Shown here: piece after piece, positions 18,651-28,030 of the stretch | How positions within the stretch are numbered: position 1 is the stretch's first letter | Layout of the letters: each line of letters opens with the position of its first letter | From: Bacteroidota bacterium | Lineage (GTDB): Bacteria > Bacteroidota > Bacteroidia > Cytophagales > Cyclobacteriaceae | Assembly (NCBI GenBank): GCA_018266435.1 | Contig: JAFEAL010000009.1 | Location: 43,041-107,040, forward strand | DNA: 64,000 nucleotides | Direction: 5' to 3' | Translations under genes and position numbers: made by a program | Notes under the pieces: model-generated | What the model saw: only the letters and a program-made list of their open reading frames with translations | Told to the model about the DNA's origin: nothing | Databases searched by the model: none

Positions 18651-19829
18651 ATGATTGGAGTACGTGAAGCAAAAAAAATAATTCTTGATAATTGCCCGTC
18701 TGCAAAAATTGAACAAGTACCGCTGAAAAAGGCTTGTGGCTATGTCTTAGCCGAGCCGGTCTATTCACCCATTGATGCCCCGCCCTTTGACCAGTCGGCC
18801 ATGGATGGTTATTCATTTTCATTTGAACAGTGGGACAAAAAGTCTGAACTGTTTGTAACCGGAGAAGTGCCGGCAGGGAATATTTTAACCGAAGCAACTA
18901 AACCTAACCAAGCCACACGCATTTTCACCGGGGCTCCTTTACCGCCCGGAACCGACACCGTGGTGATGCAAGAAATGGTATCGACAAACGGGCAATCAAT
19001 TTCGATAAAAGATGATCAGATCAGTAAAGGAATGAATGTGCGAAAGCAAGGTTCGCAAACAAAGAAAAACGAAATCGCACTAACCAAAAATCATTTTCTT
19101 TCGCCTGCTTCGGTTTCATTTCTTGCCGGCCTGGGCATTAACTCGGTAAAAATTTATTCTCCGCCCACCATCAGCATCATCGTAACCGGCAAAGAGTTGG
19201 TTAATCCCGGGCAGAAAATAAGTGAAGGAAAAATTTTTGAATCCAATTCATTTGGGCTTGCCGCAGCTTTAGCCATGCTGAATATTACTCCGGTTTATAT
19301 CGAAATGGTGGACGATGATGAAATGCAAATAATAAAAGCCATCAACAAGCAATTAAACTCAGACATCATCCTGCTGACAGGCGGAGTGTCTGTAGGCGAT
19401 TATGATTTTGTTACTACTGCACTGGAAAAATGTGAAGTGAATAAATTATTTCATAAAGTAAAACAGAAGCCCGGCAAGCCTCTGTTTTTCGGCAAACATA
19501 ATAATGCGTTGGTGTTCGGCCTTCCGGGAAACCCGGCATCGGTGCTCACCTGCTTTTATGAATACGTGATGGATACCATCAGTCATTTTACCAAAAGAGA
19601 ATATATTAAAACGGCAAACCTTCCGCTGGCCAACAATTATTCAAAGAAATCCGGTTTAACACATTTTCTGAAAGGCAAAATGTTACCCGGTGAAGTGTTG
19701 ATATTAAATAACCAGGAAAGTTATATGATGAATTCATTTGCTCAGGCTGATTGCCTCATTGAGCTTGAAGAAAGTGAAGAACATTTTCATAAAGGCGATA
19801 AAGTAAATATTCGGATAATTAGTTGTTGA
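18651..19829 (+). CDS. moeA: molybdopterin molybdenumtransferase MoeA
   Basis: 392 residues. The N-terminal MoeA domain has PIDAPPFDQSAMDGYSF, the central molybdopterin-binding domain has LTGGVSVGDYDFV, and GLPGNPASV follows; the C-terminal beta-barrel domain closes the protein. MoeA inserts molybdate into adenylylated molybdopterin. It begins 15 bases after moaA. Confidence 0.95.
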   Translation: MIGVREAKKIILDNCPSAKIEQVPLKKACGYVLAEPVYSPIDAPPFDQSAMDGYSFSFEQWDKKSELFVTGEVPAGNILTEATKPNQATRIFTGAPLPPGTDTVVMQEMVSTNGQSISIKDDQISKGMNVRKQGSQTKKNEIALTKNHFLSPASVSFLAGLGINSVKIYSPPTISIIVTGKELVNPGQKISEGKIFESNSFGLAAALAMLNITPVYIEMVDDDEMQIIKAINKQLNSDIILLTGGVSVGDYDFVTTALEKCEVNKLFHKVKQKPGKPLFFGKHNNALVFGLPGNPASVLTCFYEYVMDTISHFTKREYIKTANLPLANNYSKKSGLTHFLKGKMLPGEVLILNNQESYMMNSFAQADCLIELEESEEHFHKGDKVNIRIISC

Positions 19830-19852
19830 ACAAAATAATTTTATAAAAAGCT

Positions 19853-20584
19853 ATGTACACTGAAATCATTTTTTATTCATTGTTGTTTTTAGTTGCCATG
19901 CTGTATGCCTCGGTCGGGCATGGCGGGGCAAGCGGGTATCTGGCACTGATGGCCTTTTTTTCATTTGTGCCTGAAACCATGCGGCCTACGGCACTCATGT
20001 TAAACATTTTTGTTTCACTGATAGCCTTTATACAATACTACCGTGGCGGGCATTTTCGCTGGCAGTTGTTCTGGCCCTTTGCCATTACCTCCATCCCGGC
20101 TGCCTTTATCGGAGGATTAATAACGGTTGACGCTCACCTGTATAAAATAACGCTAGGTATCCTGCTGCTTTTTCCAGTCGTGCGGCTGGGTGGACTAAAA
20201 TTCAACGAAGAAAAAAATATAACCCAACAAAATCTTGTCGCTTCAATGCTGATTGGTGCCTCCATCGGGTTGCTCTCGGGAATGATTGGAATTGGCGGTG
20301 GAATTATTTTAAGCCCCATTATACTTTTATTGCATTGGGGCAACATGAAACAAACCGCAGCCGTTTCTGCTATTTTTATTTTGGTTAACTCATTGTCAGG
20401 CCTTGCGGGAATATTCATTCACCAATTACATTTTAGTAACGAGATGGCCTGGATGATTGGCGTTGCTATTGCCGGTGGATTGACCGGTTCATACTTCGGG
20501 TCAATTAAGGTGGGCGGAGAAGTATTAAAGAAAATATTAGCTGTCGTTTTGCTGATCGCTTCTATAAAATTATTGTTCACATAA
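19853..20584 (+). CDS. TauE/SafE family permease
   Basis: 243 residues with about eight membrane helices in two repeats. Each repeat has the family glycine-rich turn (YASVGHGGASGYLALMAFF near 20; GLLSGMIGIGGGIILSPII near 140). The family moves sulfur-containing organic or inorganic anions such as sulfite or sulfoacetate. Position between moeA and a lipoprotein with a sulfite-oxidase-like fold, within the cofactor genes, is unusual. It may move a sulfur oxyanion or, as no modABC is seen here, could even serve molybdate; both are guesses. Confidence 0.88.
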   Translation: MYTEIIFYSLLFLVAMLYASVGHGGASGYLALMAFFSFVPETMRPTALMLNIFVSLIAFIQYYRGGHFRWQLFWPFAITSIPAAFIGGLITVDAHLYKITLGILLLFPVVRLGGLKFNEEKNITQQNLVASMLIGASIGLLSGMIGIGGGIILSPIILLLHWGNMKQTAAVSAIFILVNSLSGLAGIFIHQLHFSNEMAWMIGVAIAGGLTGSYFGSIKVGGEVLKKILAVVLLIASIKLLFT

Positions 20585-20588
20585 AAAA

Positions 20589-21194
20589 ATGAATATGAAA
20601 AAAGTATTATTTCTGATTGTTGCTTTAGTCTATATTTTAACTTTTAGTCGTTGCCGTAATCAAAAAAAATCGGGTGAAGATCTAAAGAATAAAGATTCAT
20701 CTACCCTGGCAACTCCCTCGCATAATCATACCGGCATAAAAGACACCGTGAGCATGGTGAGCACCACCCTGTCGGTAAGTGGTGATGTTAACTTTCCTTT
20801 AGTCCTCACGGTTGATTCATTAAAAAAAATGAAAGTAGTGGGGTTAGACAGCTTAAATATCGTGTGTCAGTCTGGGGCAACAACAAGCAGCAGTGTTAAA
20901 AGCAGGGGTGTTTTATTAAAAGATATTTTAGAAAAAGCATCCATCAAACAAGTCAATCACAAAGACAGAAACTTTTACATTGTGGCACGGGCCACAGACG
21001 GGTATAAGGCTACTTTTTCCTGGGGCGAAATATTCAATAACCCCACCGGCAACAATACCTATATAACATTCGAAGAAAATGGCCAACCTATTGTAACCAA
21101 AGGCTCAATGATTCTGAACTGTGTCAACGATATTAGAACCGGGCCACGACATGTTATCTGGCTTAAAAGTATTGAAGTGAAAAAAGTGGATTGA
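20589..21194 (+). CDS. lipoprotein with sulfite-oxidase-type molybdopterin-binding fold
   Basis: 201 residues. The N-terminus is a lipoprotein-like signal with a Cys at LTFSRC. After a charged linker, residues about 60-200 match the small versions of the oxidoreductase molybdopterin-binding domain: SGDVNFPLVLTVDSLKKM, LNIVCQSG, KSRGVLLKDILEKA and a C-terminal GPRHVIWLKSIEV. The Cys in VCQSG falls where the molybdenum-binding Cys sits in the larger enzymes. It is much shorter than sulfite oxidase or MsrP, so it may bind cofactor loosely or not at all. It follows the TauE/SafE gene by 4 bases. Confidence 0.75.
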   Translation: MNMKKVLFLIVALVYILTFSRCRNQKKSGEDLKNKDSSTLATPSHNHTGIKDTVSMVSTTLSVSGDVNFPLVLTVDSLKKMKVVGLDSLNIVCQSGATTSSSVKSRGVLLKDILEKASIKQVNHKDRNFYIVARATDGYKATFSWGEIFNNPTGNNTYITFEENGQPIVTKGSMILNCVNDIRTGPRHVIWLKSIEVKKVD

Positions 21195-21254
21195 TTTTTT
21201 TTAATAAAAAATCAAAATCTGATTCACACTGAAAATTGACTAGGAAAATTCACA

Positions 21255-21854
21255 GTGGCAGAGGAGATCAACGATATAACGGGCTACATTTTAGCAGGCG
21301 GCAAAAGTTCGCGCATGGGAACTGATAAGGGCTTGCTTCTTTTTAATGGCGAGCCTTTGGTGCTACGCACCATTAAGCAATTGCGGAGCGTAGTAACTAA
21401 GGTTGTGATTGTTTCCAATAATAACGAGTATCAAAAATTTGGGCTTGAGGTGATTGAAGATTTATTAAAAGGAATTGGCCCGGCAGGCGGCATTCACGCT
21501 GCATTTCACAATTCGTTAACAAGTAAATTATTTGTGGTGAGTTGTGATATGCCGTTTATCACCTCCCAGTCGATCGACTACCTGCTGCTGCATGCCACCC
21601 AATCACAAATAACTTTACCTTTATACAGGGGAAAAATCCAACCATTATTCGGGGTGTATTCAACCAGCTGCCTGCCCGGCTGGAAGCAATTAATTGATCG
21701 GGGAATTGTTAAATTACAAGAAATGGTTACACATTTTGACTTGTCAACACTTGATGTGAGCCACCATGAATTATTCAGCAACTTATTGTTTACCAACATC
21801 AACAACAAAACTGATTTTAATAAGGCCGTTAAAAAATTGAACCATGGAAATTAA
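21255..21854 (+). CDS. mobA: molybdenum cofactor guanylyltransferase MobA
   Basis: 199 residues from a GTG start. The nucleotide-binding motif ILAGGKSSRMGTDKGLLLFNG at 12-32 and the metal-binding VVSCDMPFI near 95 are those of MobA. It joins GMP to Mo-molybdopterin to make the (bis-)MGD form that NarG needs. It overlaps moaD by 11 bases. Confidence 0.94.
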   Translation: MAEEINDITGYILAGGKSSRMGTDKGLLLFNGEPLVLRTIKQLRSVVTKVVIVSNNNEYQKFGLEVIEDLLKGIGPAGGIHAAFHNSLTSKLFVVSCDMPFITSQSIDYLLLHATQSQITLPLYRGKIQPLFGVYSTSCLPGWKQLIDRGIVKLQEMVTHFDLSTLDVSHHELFSNLLFTNINNKTDFNKAVKKLNHGN

Positions 21855-22077
21855 TGTACTCGCTTTTGGCCAGGTTGCAGATATTACCGGCAAAACTTCG
21901 TGGAAGGTGCCCTTAGTAAAAACAACCAATGAATTAAATCAGCAATTGATAAAGTCATATCCTCAACTACAATCCACTACATATTTAATAGCTGTCAATA
22001 AAAAAATTATTCAAGAGTCTGTGGAGTTGAATACCGATGATACCGTGGCACTGCTTCCACCATTTTCCGGAGGATAA
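21844..22077 (+). CDS. moaD: molybdopterin synthase sulfur carrier subunit MoaD
   Basis: 77 residues with a ubiquitin-like fold and the C-terminal LLPPFSGG. The terminal Gly-Gly is adenylylated by MoeB and turned into the thiocarboxylate that gives sulfur to MoaE. Overlap with mobA and a 5-base gap to moeB show tight operon packing. Confidence 0.94.
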   Translation: MEINVLAFGQVADITGKTSWKVPLVKTTNELNQQLIKSYPQLQSTTYLIAVNKKIIQESVELNTDDTVALLPPFSGG

Positions 22078-22082
22078 TAGTA

Positions 22083-23234
22083 ATGAGTGATCAAAAAAAA
22101 TATCAGCGATACGAACGCCAGGTTATTCTCAAAAATTTTGGCATCCAGGCACAGGATAAATTATTTTATGCGAAAATCCTGGTAATTGGTGCTGGTGGGC
22201 TGGGCTGCCCGGCTTTGCAGTATTTGTCTGCCGCGGGTGTCGGGAAGATCGGTATCGTTGATTTTGATGTAGTTGAGCTAACCAACCTGCAACGACAAAC
22301 TCTTTATACAGTCAATGATATTGGGAAACCAAAAGCGATCACAGCCGCAGAAAAATTAAAGTTGTTTAATCCTGAAACTCAATATTTAGTTTACCAAACA
22401 AAAATTGAACCGAAGAATGCACTTGAGATCATCGAAGAATACGATCTCGTAATTGACGGTTCAGATAATTTTGCTACGCGGTATTTAGTAAACGATGCCT
22501 GCGTGTTGCTTCACAAACCGTTAGTGTATGGAGCGATACTGCGTTACGAAGGGCAGGTTGGCGTTTTCAATATGCCTGATAAAAATTCAGGATACACGGC
22601 TAATTACCGTGACCTGTTTCCGTTGCCATCGAATCCGGCTACTGTTCCTTCGTGTAATGAAGCCGGTGTGCTGGGTGTGTTGCCGGCCATCATAGGAGGG
22701 TTTCAGGCTGCCGAAGCAATTAAAATTTGTACCGGCATCGGAGAACCGCTTTGTAATAAAATTTTATCCTGCAATGTGCTGAATAATTCATTTTATGAAT
22801 TCAACATTTCACCTTCTAAAGAATCATCCTCATACATTCCGTCAACAAAAGAAGCGTTTAAAAACTATAACTACGAATGGTTTTGCAGCCCAGGTAATCC
22901 TGTAAATGAAATTACTCCCGCTGAGTTTGATGATTTGCGCAAAAGAGAACAATTGATCATTATTGATGTTCGCGAAGAAGATGAGTTGCCTTTAGTGAAT
23001 GAGTTTAGGTACACTCAAATTCCTTTGAGCCGTTTTAAAGAAGCTGCCCTGGAAATTTCTACAGAAAATAAAATTGTGGTTTTTTGTAAATCAGGAAAAA
23101 GAAGTGTAACCGCAGTAAACGCGCTTCTGAAAAAATATCCCAACATTGTGGCTTATAGTTTAAAAGGAGGAATTGATAACTGGAAAATGTATGAACATTC
23201 TAACTTAAAAAACTCATCACCCATACAGTTATAA
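22083..23234 (+). CDS. moeB: MoeB adenylyltransferase fused to a rhodanese domain
   Basis: 383 residues. Residues about 5-250 are a ThiF/MoeB E1-like domain with the ATP loop GAGGLGCPALQYL, the DFDVVELTNLQRQ segment and a DGSDNFATRYLVND block. Residues about 275-375 are a rhodanese domain with active-site Cys335 in VVFCKSGKRS. This is the same domain order as eukaryotic MOCS3, so one protein probably both adenylylates MoaD and supplies persulfide sulfur. Its stop codon overlaps the moaE start (TAATG). Confidence 0.93.
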   Translation: MSDQKKYQRYERQVILKNFGIQAQDKLFYAKILVIGAGGLGCPALQYLSAAGVGKIGIVDFDVVELTNLQRQTLYTVNDIGKPKAITAAEKLKLFNPETQYLVYQTKIEPKNALEIIEEYDLVIDGSDNFATRYLVNDACVLLHKPLVYGAILRYEGQVGVFNMPDKNSGYTANYRDLFPLPSNPATVPSCNEAGVLGVLPAIIGGFQAAEAIKICTGIGEPLCNKILSCNVLNNSFYEFNISPSKESSSYIPSTKEAFKNYNYEWFCSPGNPVNEITPAEFDDLRKREQLIIIDVREEDELPLVNEFRYTQIPLSRFKEAALEISTENKIVVFCKSGKRSVTAVNALLKKYPNIVAYSLKGGIDNWKMYEHSNLKNSSPIQL

Positions 23235-23677
23235 TGGAATCATCAAAAAAACATAACGTATTTATTGACGGGCCGATCAGCCCGGCCTTCATTGCCAACT
23301 CGATAGAAAAGCACAATAAGAAAACAACGATCGGGGCACACAGTCTTTTTCTCGGACAGGTACGACAGGATACCATCAACAATCAGCAAGTGATTGCTAT
23401 TGAATACACCACTTACCGGGAAATGGCTGAAGAAAAATTTCATGAAATCAGGGAAGATGCTTTTAAAAACTTTCCGCTGATCTGTATGCACATTTACCAC
23501 AGCCTGGGTTTAGTAAATGCGGGAGAAATCAGTTTACTGGTCTTTACTTCCGCCATTCACCGCAAAGATGCCATCAACGCATGCGAAGCAATTGTGGAAC
23601 GAATTAAAAAAGAAGCTCCGGTATGGGGAAAAGAAATTTTGAATGACGACAACTATCAATGGAAAATAAATTCGTAA
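23234..23677 (+). CDS. moaE: molybdopterin synthase catalytic subunit MoaE
   Basis: 147 residues. It carries the MoaE landmarks: [74 protein letters not shown] split over about 80-135. It transfers two sulfurs from MoaD to cyclic pyranopterin monophosphate. The start is set by the one-base overlap with moeB. Confidence 0.95.
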   Translation: MESSKKHNVFIDGPISPAFIANSIEKHNKKTTIGAHSLFLGQVRQDTINNQQVIAIEYTTYREMAEEKFHEIREDAFKNFPLICMHIYHSLGLVNAGEISLLVFTSAIHRKDAINACEAIVERIKKEAPVWGKEILNDDNYQWKINS

Positions 23678-23684
23678 AAACAAC

Positions 23685-24596
23685 ATGATTGACATCACCA
23701 GCAAAATAAAAACTCACCGCAGCGCCATTGCGCAAGCCGTTGTCAGCGTTAGCTCTGATGAGACCATTGAAGCGATTAAAAACAAAACCGTTCCAAAAGG
23801 CGATGTCTTTGAGGTTAGCCGTGTGGCGGGTTTATTCGGAATAAAAAAAACCAGTGATATGATTCCCGATTGCCACCCGTTGCCGATTGAGTTAGCCTCG
23901 ATACATCATCGCATTGAGGGATTGGATATTATTATTGAAACAGAAGTACACACGATTTATAAGACAGGTGTGGAGGTAGAGGCCATGCATGGCGCTTCGG
24001 TGGTGGCGCTTACCCTCTATGACATGCTGAAGCCCATTGATAAGGGCATTGAAATTAAAAGTATAAAACTGATCAAGAAAAAAGGAGGCAAATCACAATA
24101 TGCAGATAACGTGCCCAAAAATTTTTCTGCGGCCGTTGTTGTTTGTTCCGACAGTATTTCGGCAGGCAAAAAACAAGACTCTGCCGGCAAAGCGATCATC
24201 AGCAAGCTTGAGCGATTTCAAATTGCCACAAAAGACTACAGCATCATTCCCGATGAAATAAAAATAATACAAGACAAAGTGCAATCGCTCTGTGCCAAAA
24301 AAATTGATTTAATAATTTTAACAGGAGGTACCGGCTTATCCTCACGCGATGTTACCCCGGAGGCCATACGCCCCATGCTGGATCGTGAAATACCGGGCAT
24401 CAGCGAAGCGGCAAGAAGTTACGGACAGGAACAAATGCCATATTCCATGCTTTCGCGAAGTGTAGCCGGGTTAAAAGGAAATACCCTGATCCTCGCACTG
24501 CCTGGCTCTACGCGAGGCGTTAGTGAAAGCATGGATGCACTGTTTCCTTATGTGCTGCATTTATTCAAAATACTGGCACACGTCAGTCATGAATAG
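23685..24596 (+). CDS. moaCB: bifunctional MoaC-MoaB fusion
   Basis: 303 residues. The first half (1 to about 145) is MoaC, the cyclic pyranopterin monophosphate synthase, with [16 protein letters not shown] and [20 protein letters not shown]. The second half (about 147-300) is a MoaB/MogA adenylyltransferase domain with [17 protein letters not shown] and [17 protein letters not shown]. Such fusions are known in Bacteroidota. It completes the pathway from GTP to bis-MGD in this operon and is the last gene of the island; the next genes are on the other strand. Confidence 0.95.
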   Translation: MIDITSKIKTHRSAIAQAVVSVSSDETIEAIKNKTVPKGDVFEVSRVAGLFGIKKTSDMIPDCHPLPIELASIHHRIEGLDIIIETEVHTIYKTGVEVEAMHGASVVALTLYDMLKPIDKGIEIKSIKLIKKKGGKSQYADNVPKNFSAAVVVCSDSISAGKKQDSAGKAIISKLERFQIATKDYSIIPDEIKIIQDKVQSLCAKKIDLIILTGGTGLSSRDVTPEAIRPMLDREIPGISEAARSYGQEQMPYSMLSRSVAGLKGNTLILALPGSTRGVSESMDALFPYVLHLFKILAHVSHE

Positions 24597-24626
24597 AAAT
24601 TCATAAAACAAAAAAGCAGAAACCAA

Positions 24627-25577
24627 TCAGTTGTTGCTCACTTTCTTAAACCGAACTCCTCTCCCGCTCACTGCTGCAGTATTGAAAAACCCCACTATTG
24701 GTGAGCCGGATGGATTTACATTTGAAAGATTAGAAGAAACATTAGCCAGCGGTGTGGAAAACAACTGACCAAATCCCCCTGGCCGGTTGGTCTGCGTTAT
24801 TACCTGACCTAAAAAATTGAAAGCAGCTAACGAGATAGAATTAATTTCTACATAAACCGAATCACCCAGAATGAGCGGAGAGTCTGTGCTGGCTTGGTTT
24901 GAACTTAACCGAGGTGTGATCTTTCTTCGCACCGGTGAAATAAATACCACGCCATCAGCATCGCCTCCAATAGAAGTTCCGGCATCATAAGCGATGTTTA
25001 TTTCTCCTGGTAGTGTAAGGAGAGTATCATTTTTTGTAGTCTTAATCCAATACGTATCGCCCGGTCCTTTGGGATCAGTTGCCCAAAACTGCCCATAATA
25101 TTTAATTGTTTTTGAGTTTGAATTGTTTCCCTGCTGCGAAAATGTAATGCTATCAACGGCAGGCACGCGCCCTATGTATGATGAGGCCACAAATGTTTCT
25201 CCATTCAACAAAATCGTAAGTTTATATTGGTGTCCAATTGTTCCAAAATTGACGGAAGAAGGAGTCCATTCATACGAGCCGTGCACTGAGGGATTTTCAG
25301 TAAAGTGATAAACTGTAACTCCGTCTGTCACGTCTTGTACACTGACTGCAGCACCTGAAACTCCTGCAGGTAAAGAACTATCGAAATAAGGTTGTGTCAT
25401 GGTGAGTAAAACAATTTGTTTTTCAGTTTTGTTGTTGATCCACGCATCTACGACCAAAACCGGAGTAGCTGGCTGCAGTGTTGGGTTAATAACTTTTTCA
25501 CATGAAAACAAAAAACCGGCACCGGCTAAACCCGTGGCAAGAAAAAACCAAATATGTCTTTTTATTCTCATGATCAT
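24627..25577 (-). CDS. DUF4249 lipoprotein, partner of TonB receptor
   Basis: 316 residues from the ATG at 25577, which overlaps the TGA of the upstream receptor gene by one base (TGATG). A lipoprotein signal ends at FLFSC. The N-terminal half carries Ig-like beta strands (TPVLVVDAWIN...VSGAAVSVQDV), the pattern of DUF4249 proteins. These are nearly always encoded next to a TonB-dependent receptor, as here, and are thought to sit on the outer membrane as its partner. Substrate unknown. Confidence 0.85.
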   Translation of the reverse strand: MIMRIKRHIWFFLATGLAGAGFLFSCEKVINPTLQPATPVLVVDAWINNKTEKQIVLLTMTQPYFDSSLPAGVSGAAVSVQDVTDGVTVYHFTENPSVHGSYEWTPSSVNFGTIGHQYKLTILLNGETFVASSYIGRVPAVDSITFSQQGNNSNSKTIKYYGQFWATDPKGPGDTYWIKTTKNDTLLTLPGEINIAYDAGTSIGGDADGVVFISPVRRKITPRLSSNQASTDSPLILGDSVYVEINSISLAAFNFLGQVITQTNRPGGFGQLFSTPLANVSSNLSNVNPSGSPIVGFFNTAAVSGRGVRFKKVSNN

Positions 25578-27955
25578 CAAAATTTAAGGTTATAAGAAAT
25601 AGCCGGCACAAAGGTGCCGATGATCGAAATTTGTTTGGCCTGCGAAAGCAGCGGTTGTCCGGGAAGGGTTTGGTCGTTTACCTGCGAAAAATAAATTGAG
25701 AATGGATTTTGCCGGGCATAAAGATTATAAATTGAAAACACCCAGTAATCTTTGTTTTTTCGTTTTCTTCCTGACTTATCTGCTTCTTTTCCTTGCAGGG
25801 TAAAGGCAATATCTAACCGGTTATAACTGGGAAGCGTAACGTTATTGCGTGCATTAGTGGCCAGGTAAGGAATCAATATCCCTTGTTGAGTGTATCGTGA
25901 ATTGGGAAAGGTAGTGGGTGTTCCCGATGTGTAAATAAAGTTAGTAGAGAACGACCACCGTTTATTGATTTCGTAAAACCCTACCACCTTCAGGTTGTGT
26001 GTTTGATTATAACGTGTGGGGTACCAATTATCGTTGTTGATTCCGATTACTTGTAGTTCCGTTCTTCCCAACGTATAACTAATCCATCCATTGAGTCGCC
26101 CGGTCTTCTTTTGCGCAAAAAATTCTACGCCATACGCACGGCCTTTGCCTGAGAGTAGATCGCCCTCGAGGTAGCGATTAATTAAAATATCGGCCCCGTT
26201 AATGTAGTCAATCTGGTTTTGAGTATAGCGCAAATATCCTTCTACAGAAAATTCATACTGAGCCGTTGGTGTAGTCAACGTTCTAAAATAGCCTGTGGTC
26301 AATTGATCACCCAGTTCTGGTTTAATGTTGGCGGTACTGGGTGTCCAGACATCCAGCGGGTTAGAAGCTGTTGTATTGGAAATCAAGTGCAGGTACTGCA
26401 CCATGCGGTTGTAACTACCTTTGATGGAACTGTTTTCGTTCAATTGGTACTTAAATGAAAAGCGCGGCTGCCAGTTGCCATATGTTTGAATCGCCTCTCT
26501 TTTGGAATACGTTTTTTCGCCAATTACCCGCTTGCGGATGCCCGGCACGGTGTCGTTATATAAATACTGTGTGCCCGGTCCATAGAGCGAGAAAGAAGAA
26601 TAGCGCAACCCGTAATCAATTGAGACACGTGGATTGATTTTCAATGCGTGGCTGGCATACAGAGAAATTTCTGAATTGTATTTTTTTTCAAGACTGACAT
26701 CTACGGGCGTTCCGTTGGTTGTGCCGGTAGCGTTGGCCGGAACAAATGTGTAGTAAATTGCTTCACCTCCAAAATTAACTTCATGGTTGCTGTTAATGAA
26801 GTAACTGAAATCCGGGCGGTAGATGAAGTTACTAATGGATGATTTCCATTTAAAATTATTTTGCTCCGTTCCGCCAAACTGCAGGCTGTAGTCATACTTG
26901 CTAAATACCAATGCCTGATTAAGAAAAAGTTTATCATTGAACAAATGATTCCACCGCAACGTGCCTGTGGCATTGCCCCAGCTGAAACCCTGATTTTTAT
27001 CAAAAAGAAAATTATCACGGCCAAAGTAGCCTGACAAATACACTTTATTTTTATCGTTGAAATTATAATTAGTCTTTAATGTGAGGTCATAAAAATTTAA
27101 AGCTCCCCCGTTTTTTAAAACACTCACGAAAGGGCGCGCCAGAATATCAATATAGGATCTTCGCGCGGCCACAATGAACGAAGATTTATTTTTTACCAAC
27201 GGACCTTCTATTGAAAACCGGCTGAAAACGGTTCCTATTCCTCCATGAATTTCCGTTTTCTTGTTGTTGCCTTCTTTCATCCGCACATCCAGTACAGAAG
27301 CCAGACGTCCGCCAAAGCGGCTGGGCACAGCACCTTTGTATAAGGTAATGTCTTTTACGGCATCCGGATTGAATACAGAAAAGAATCCTAACAAATGCGA
27401 TGAGTTATAAACCGGGGCTTCATCCAGGTACACTAAGTTCTGCCCCACACTTCCACCCCTCACATTAAATCCTGCTGCTCCTTCGCCCACGGTACTTACT
27501 CCGGGTAACAACAAAATACTTCTGATCACATCTACTTCCCCTAAAAAGGCCGGTATCTTCTTCATAACCGACACATTCATTTTATTCATGCTCATGCCCG
27601 GATTTTGAGCAGTCGGACGATCGCTTTCCTCCACTACCTGAATTTCTTTTAATACAGTAGCCTCGCTCACCAACTCTACATCAGTCGGCAGGTTTTTATC
27701 TAATGTAATTTCTTCGGTCACCAGTTTGTACCCGAGGTAATTATATTTTACAGTGTATGTACCTGCTGGCAGGGTAAGCGAGTAAAATCCATATTCATTG
27801 GTACTTGTGCCGGCATTTACCGGTTGAACAAATACTGTGGCCCCAATCATGGCCTCTCCGTTAGAAGCATCTTTTACATATCCGCTAAGCGTAAATTTTT
27901 GCTGGGCTATACAATAACTTGTTAAAAAGAGACAGAAAAAAAATACGATACGCAT
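25577..27955 (-). CDS. TonB-dependent outer-membrane receptor with N-terminal regulatory-like domain
   Basis: 792 residues with a signal peptide ending near CIAQQ. Residues about 22-108 form the carboxypeptidase-regulatory-like (CNA-B type) domain, starting FTLSGYVKDASNGEAMIGATVFV. The plug domain follows (about 125-225: PAFLGEVDVIRSILLLPGVSTVGEGAAGFNVRGG), then a 22-strand type barrel. It ends in aromatic F, usual for barrel proteins. With the co-transcribed DUF4249 lipoprotein it forms an uptake system for an unknown ligand, distinct from the SusC system at 50 kb. Confidence 0.92.
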   Translation of the reverse strand: MRIVFFFCLFLTSYCIAQQKFTLSGYVKDASNGEAMIGATVFVQPVNAGTSTNEYGFYSLTLPAGTYTVKYNYLGYKLVTEEITLDKNLPTDVELVSEATVLKEIQVVEESDRPTAQNPGMSMNKMNVSVMKKIPAFLGEVDVIRSILLLPGVSTVGEGAAGFNVRGGSVGQNLVYLDEAPVYNSSHLLGFFSVFNPDAVKDITLYKGAVPSRFGGRLASVLDVRMKEGNNKKTEIHGGIGTVFSRFSIEGPLVKNKSSFIVAARRSYIDILARPFVSVLKNGGALNFYDLTLKTNYNFNDKNKVYLSGYFGRDNFLFDKNQGFSWGNATGTLRWNHLFNDKLFLNQALVFSKYDYSLQFGGTEQNNFKWKSSISNFIYRPDFSYFINSNHEVNFGGEAIYYTFVPANATGTTNGTPVDVSLEKKYNSEISLYASHALKINPRVSIDYGLRYSSFSLYGPGTQYLYNDTVPGIRKRVIGEKTYSKREAIQTYGNWQPRFSFKYQLNENSSIKGSYNRMVQYLHLISNTTASNPLDVWTPSTANIKPELGDQLTTGYFRTLTTPTAQYEFSVEGYLRYTQNQIDYINGADILINRYLEGDLLSGKGRAYGVEFFAQKKTGRLNGWISYTLGRTELQVIGINNDNWYPTRYNQTHNLKVVGFYEINKRWSFSTNFIYTSGTPTTFPNSRYTQQGILIPYLATNARNNVTLPSYNRLDIAFTLQGKEADKSGRKRKNKDYWVFSIYNLYARQNPFSIYFSQVNDQTLPGQPLLSQAKQISIIGTFVPAISYNLKF

Positions 27956-28030
27956 AAAAAATAATTATTAATGATCGTAACGATGGTGGCCAGTTTTTGT
28001 TATTTACCCGTGGTGTCTCTGAAAAGAATA

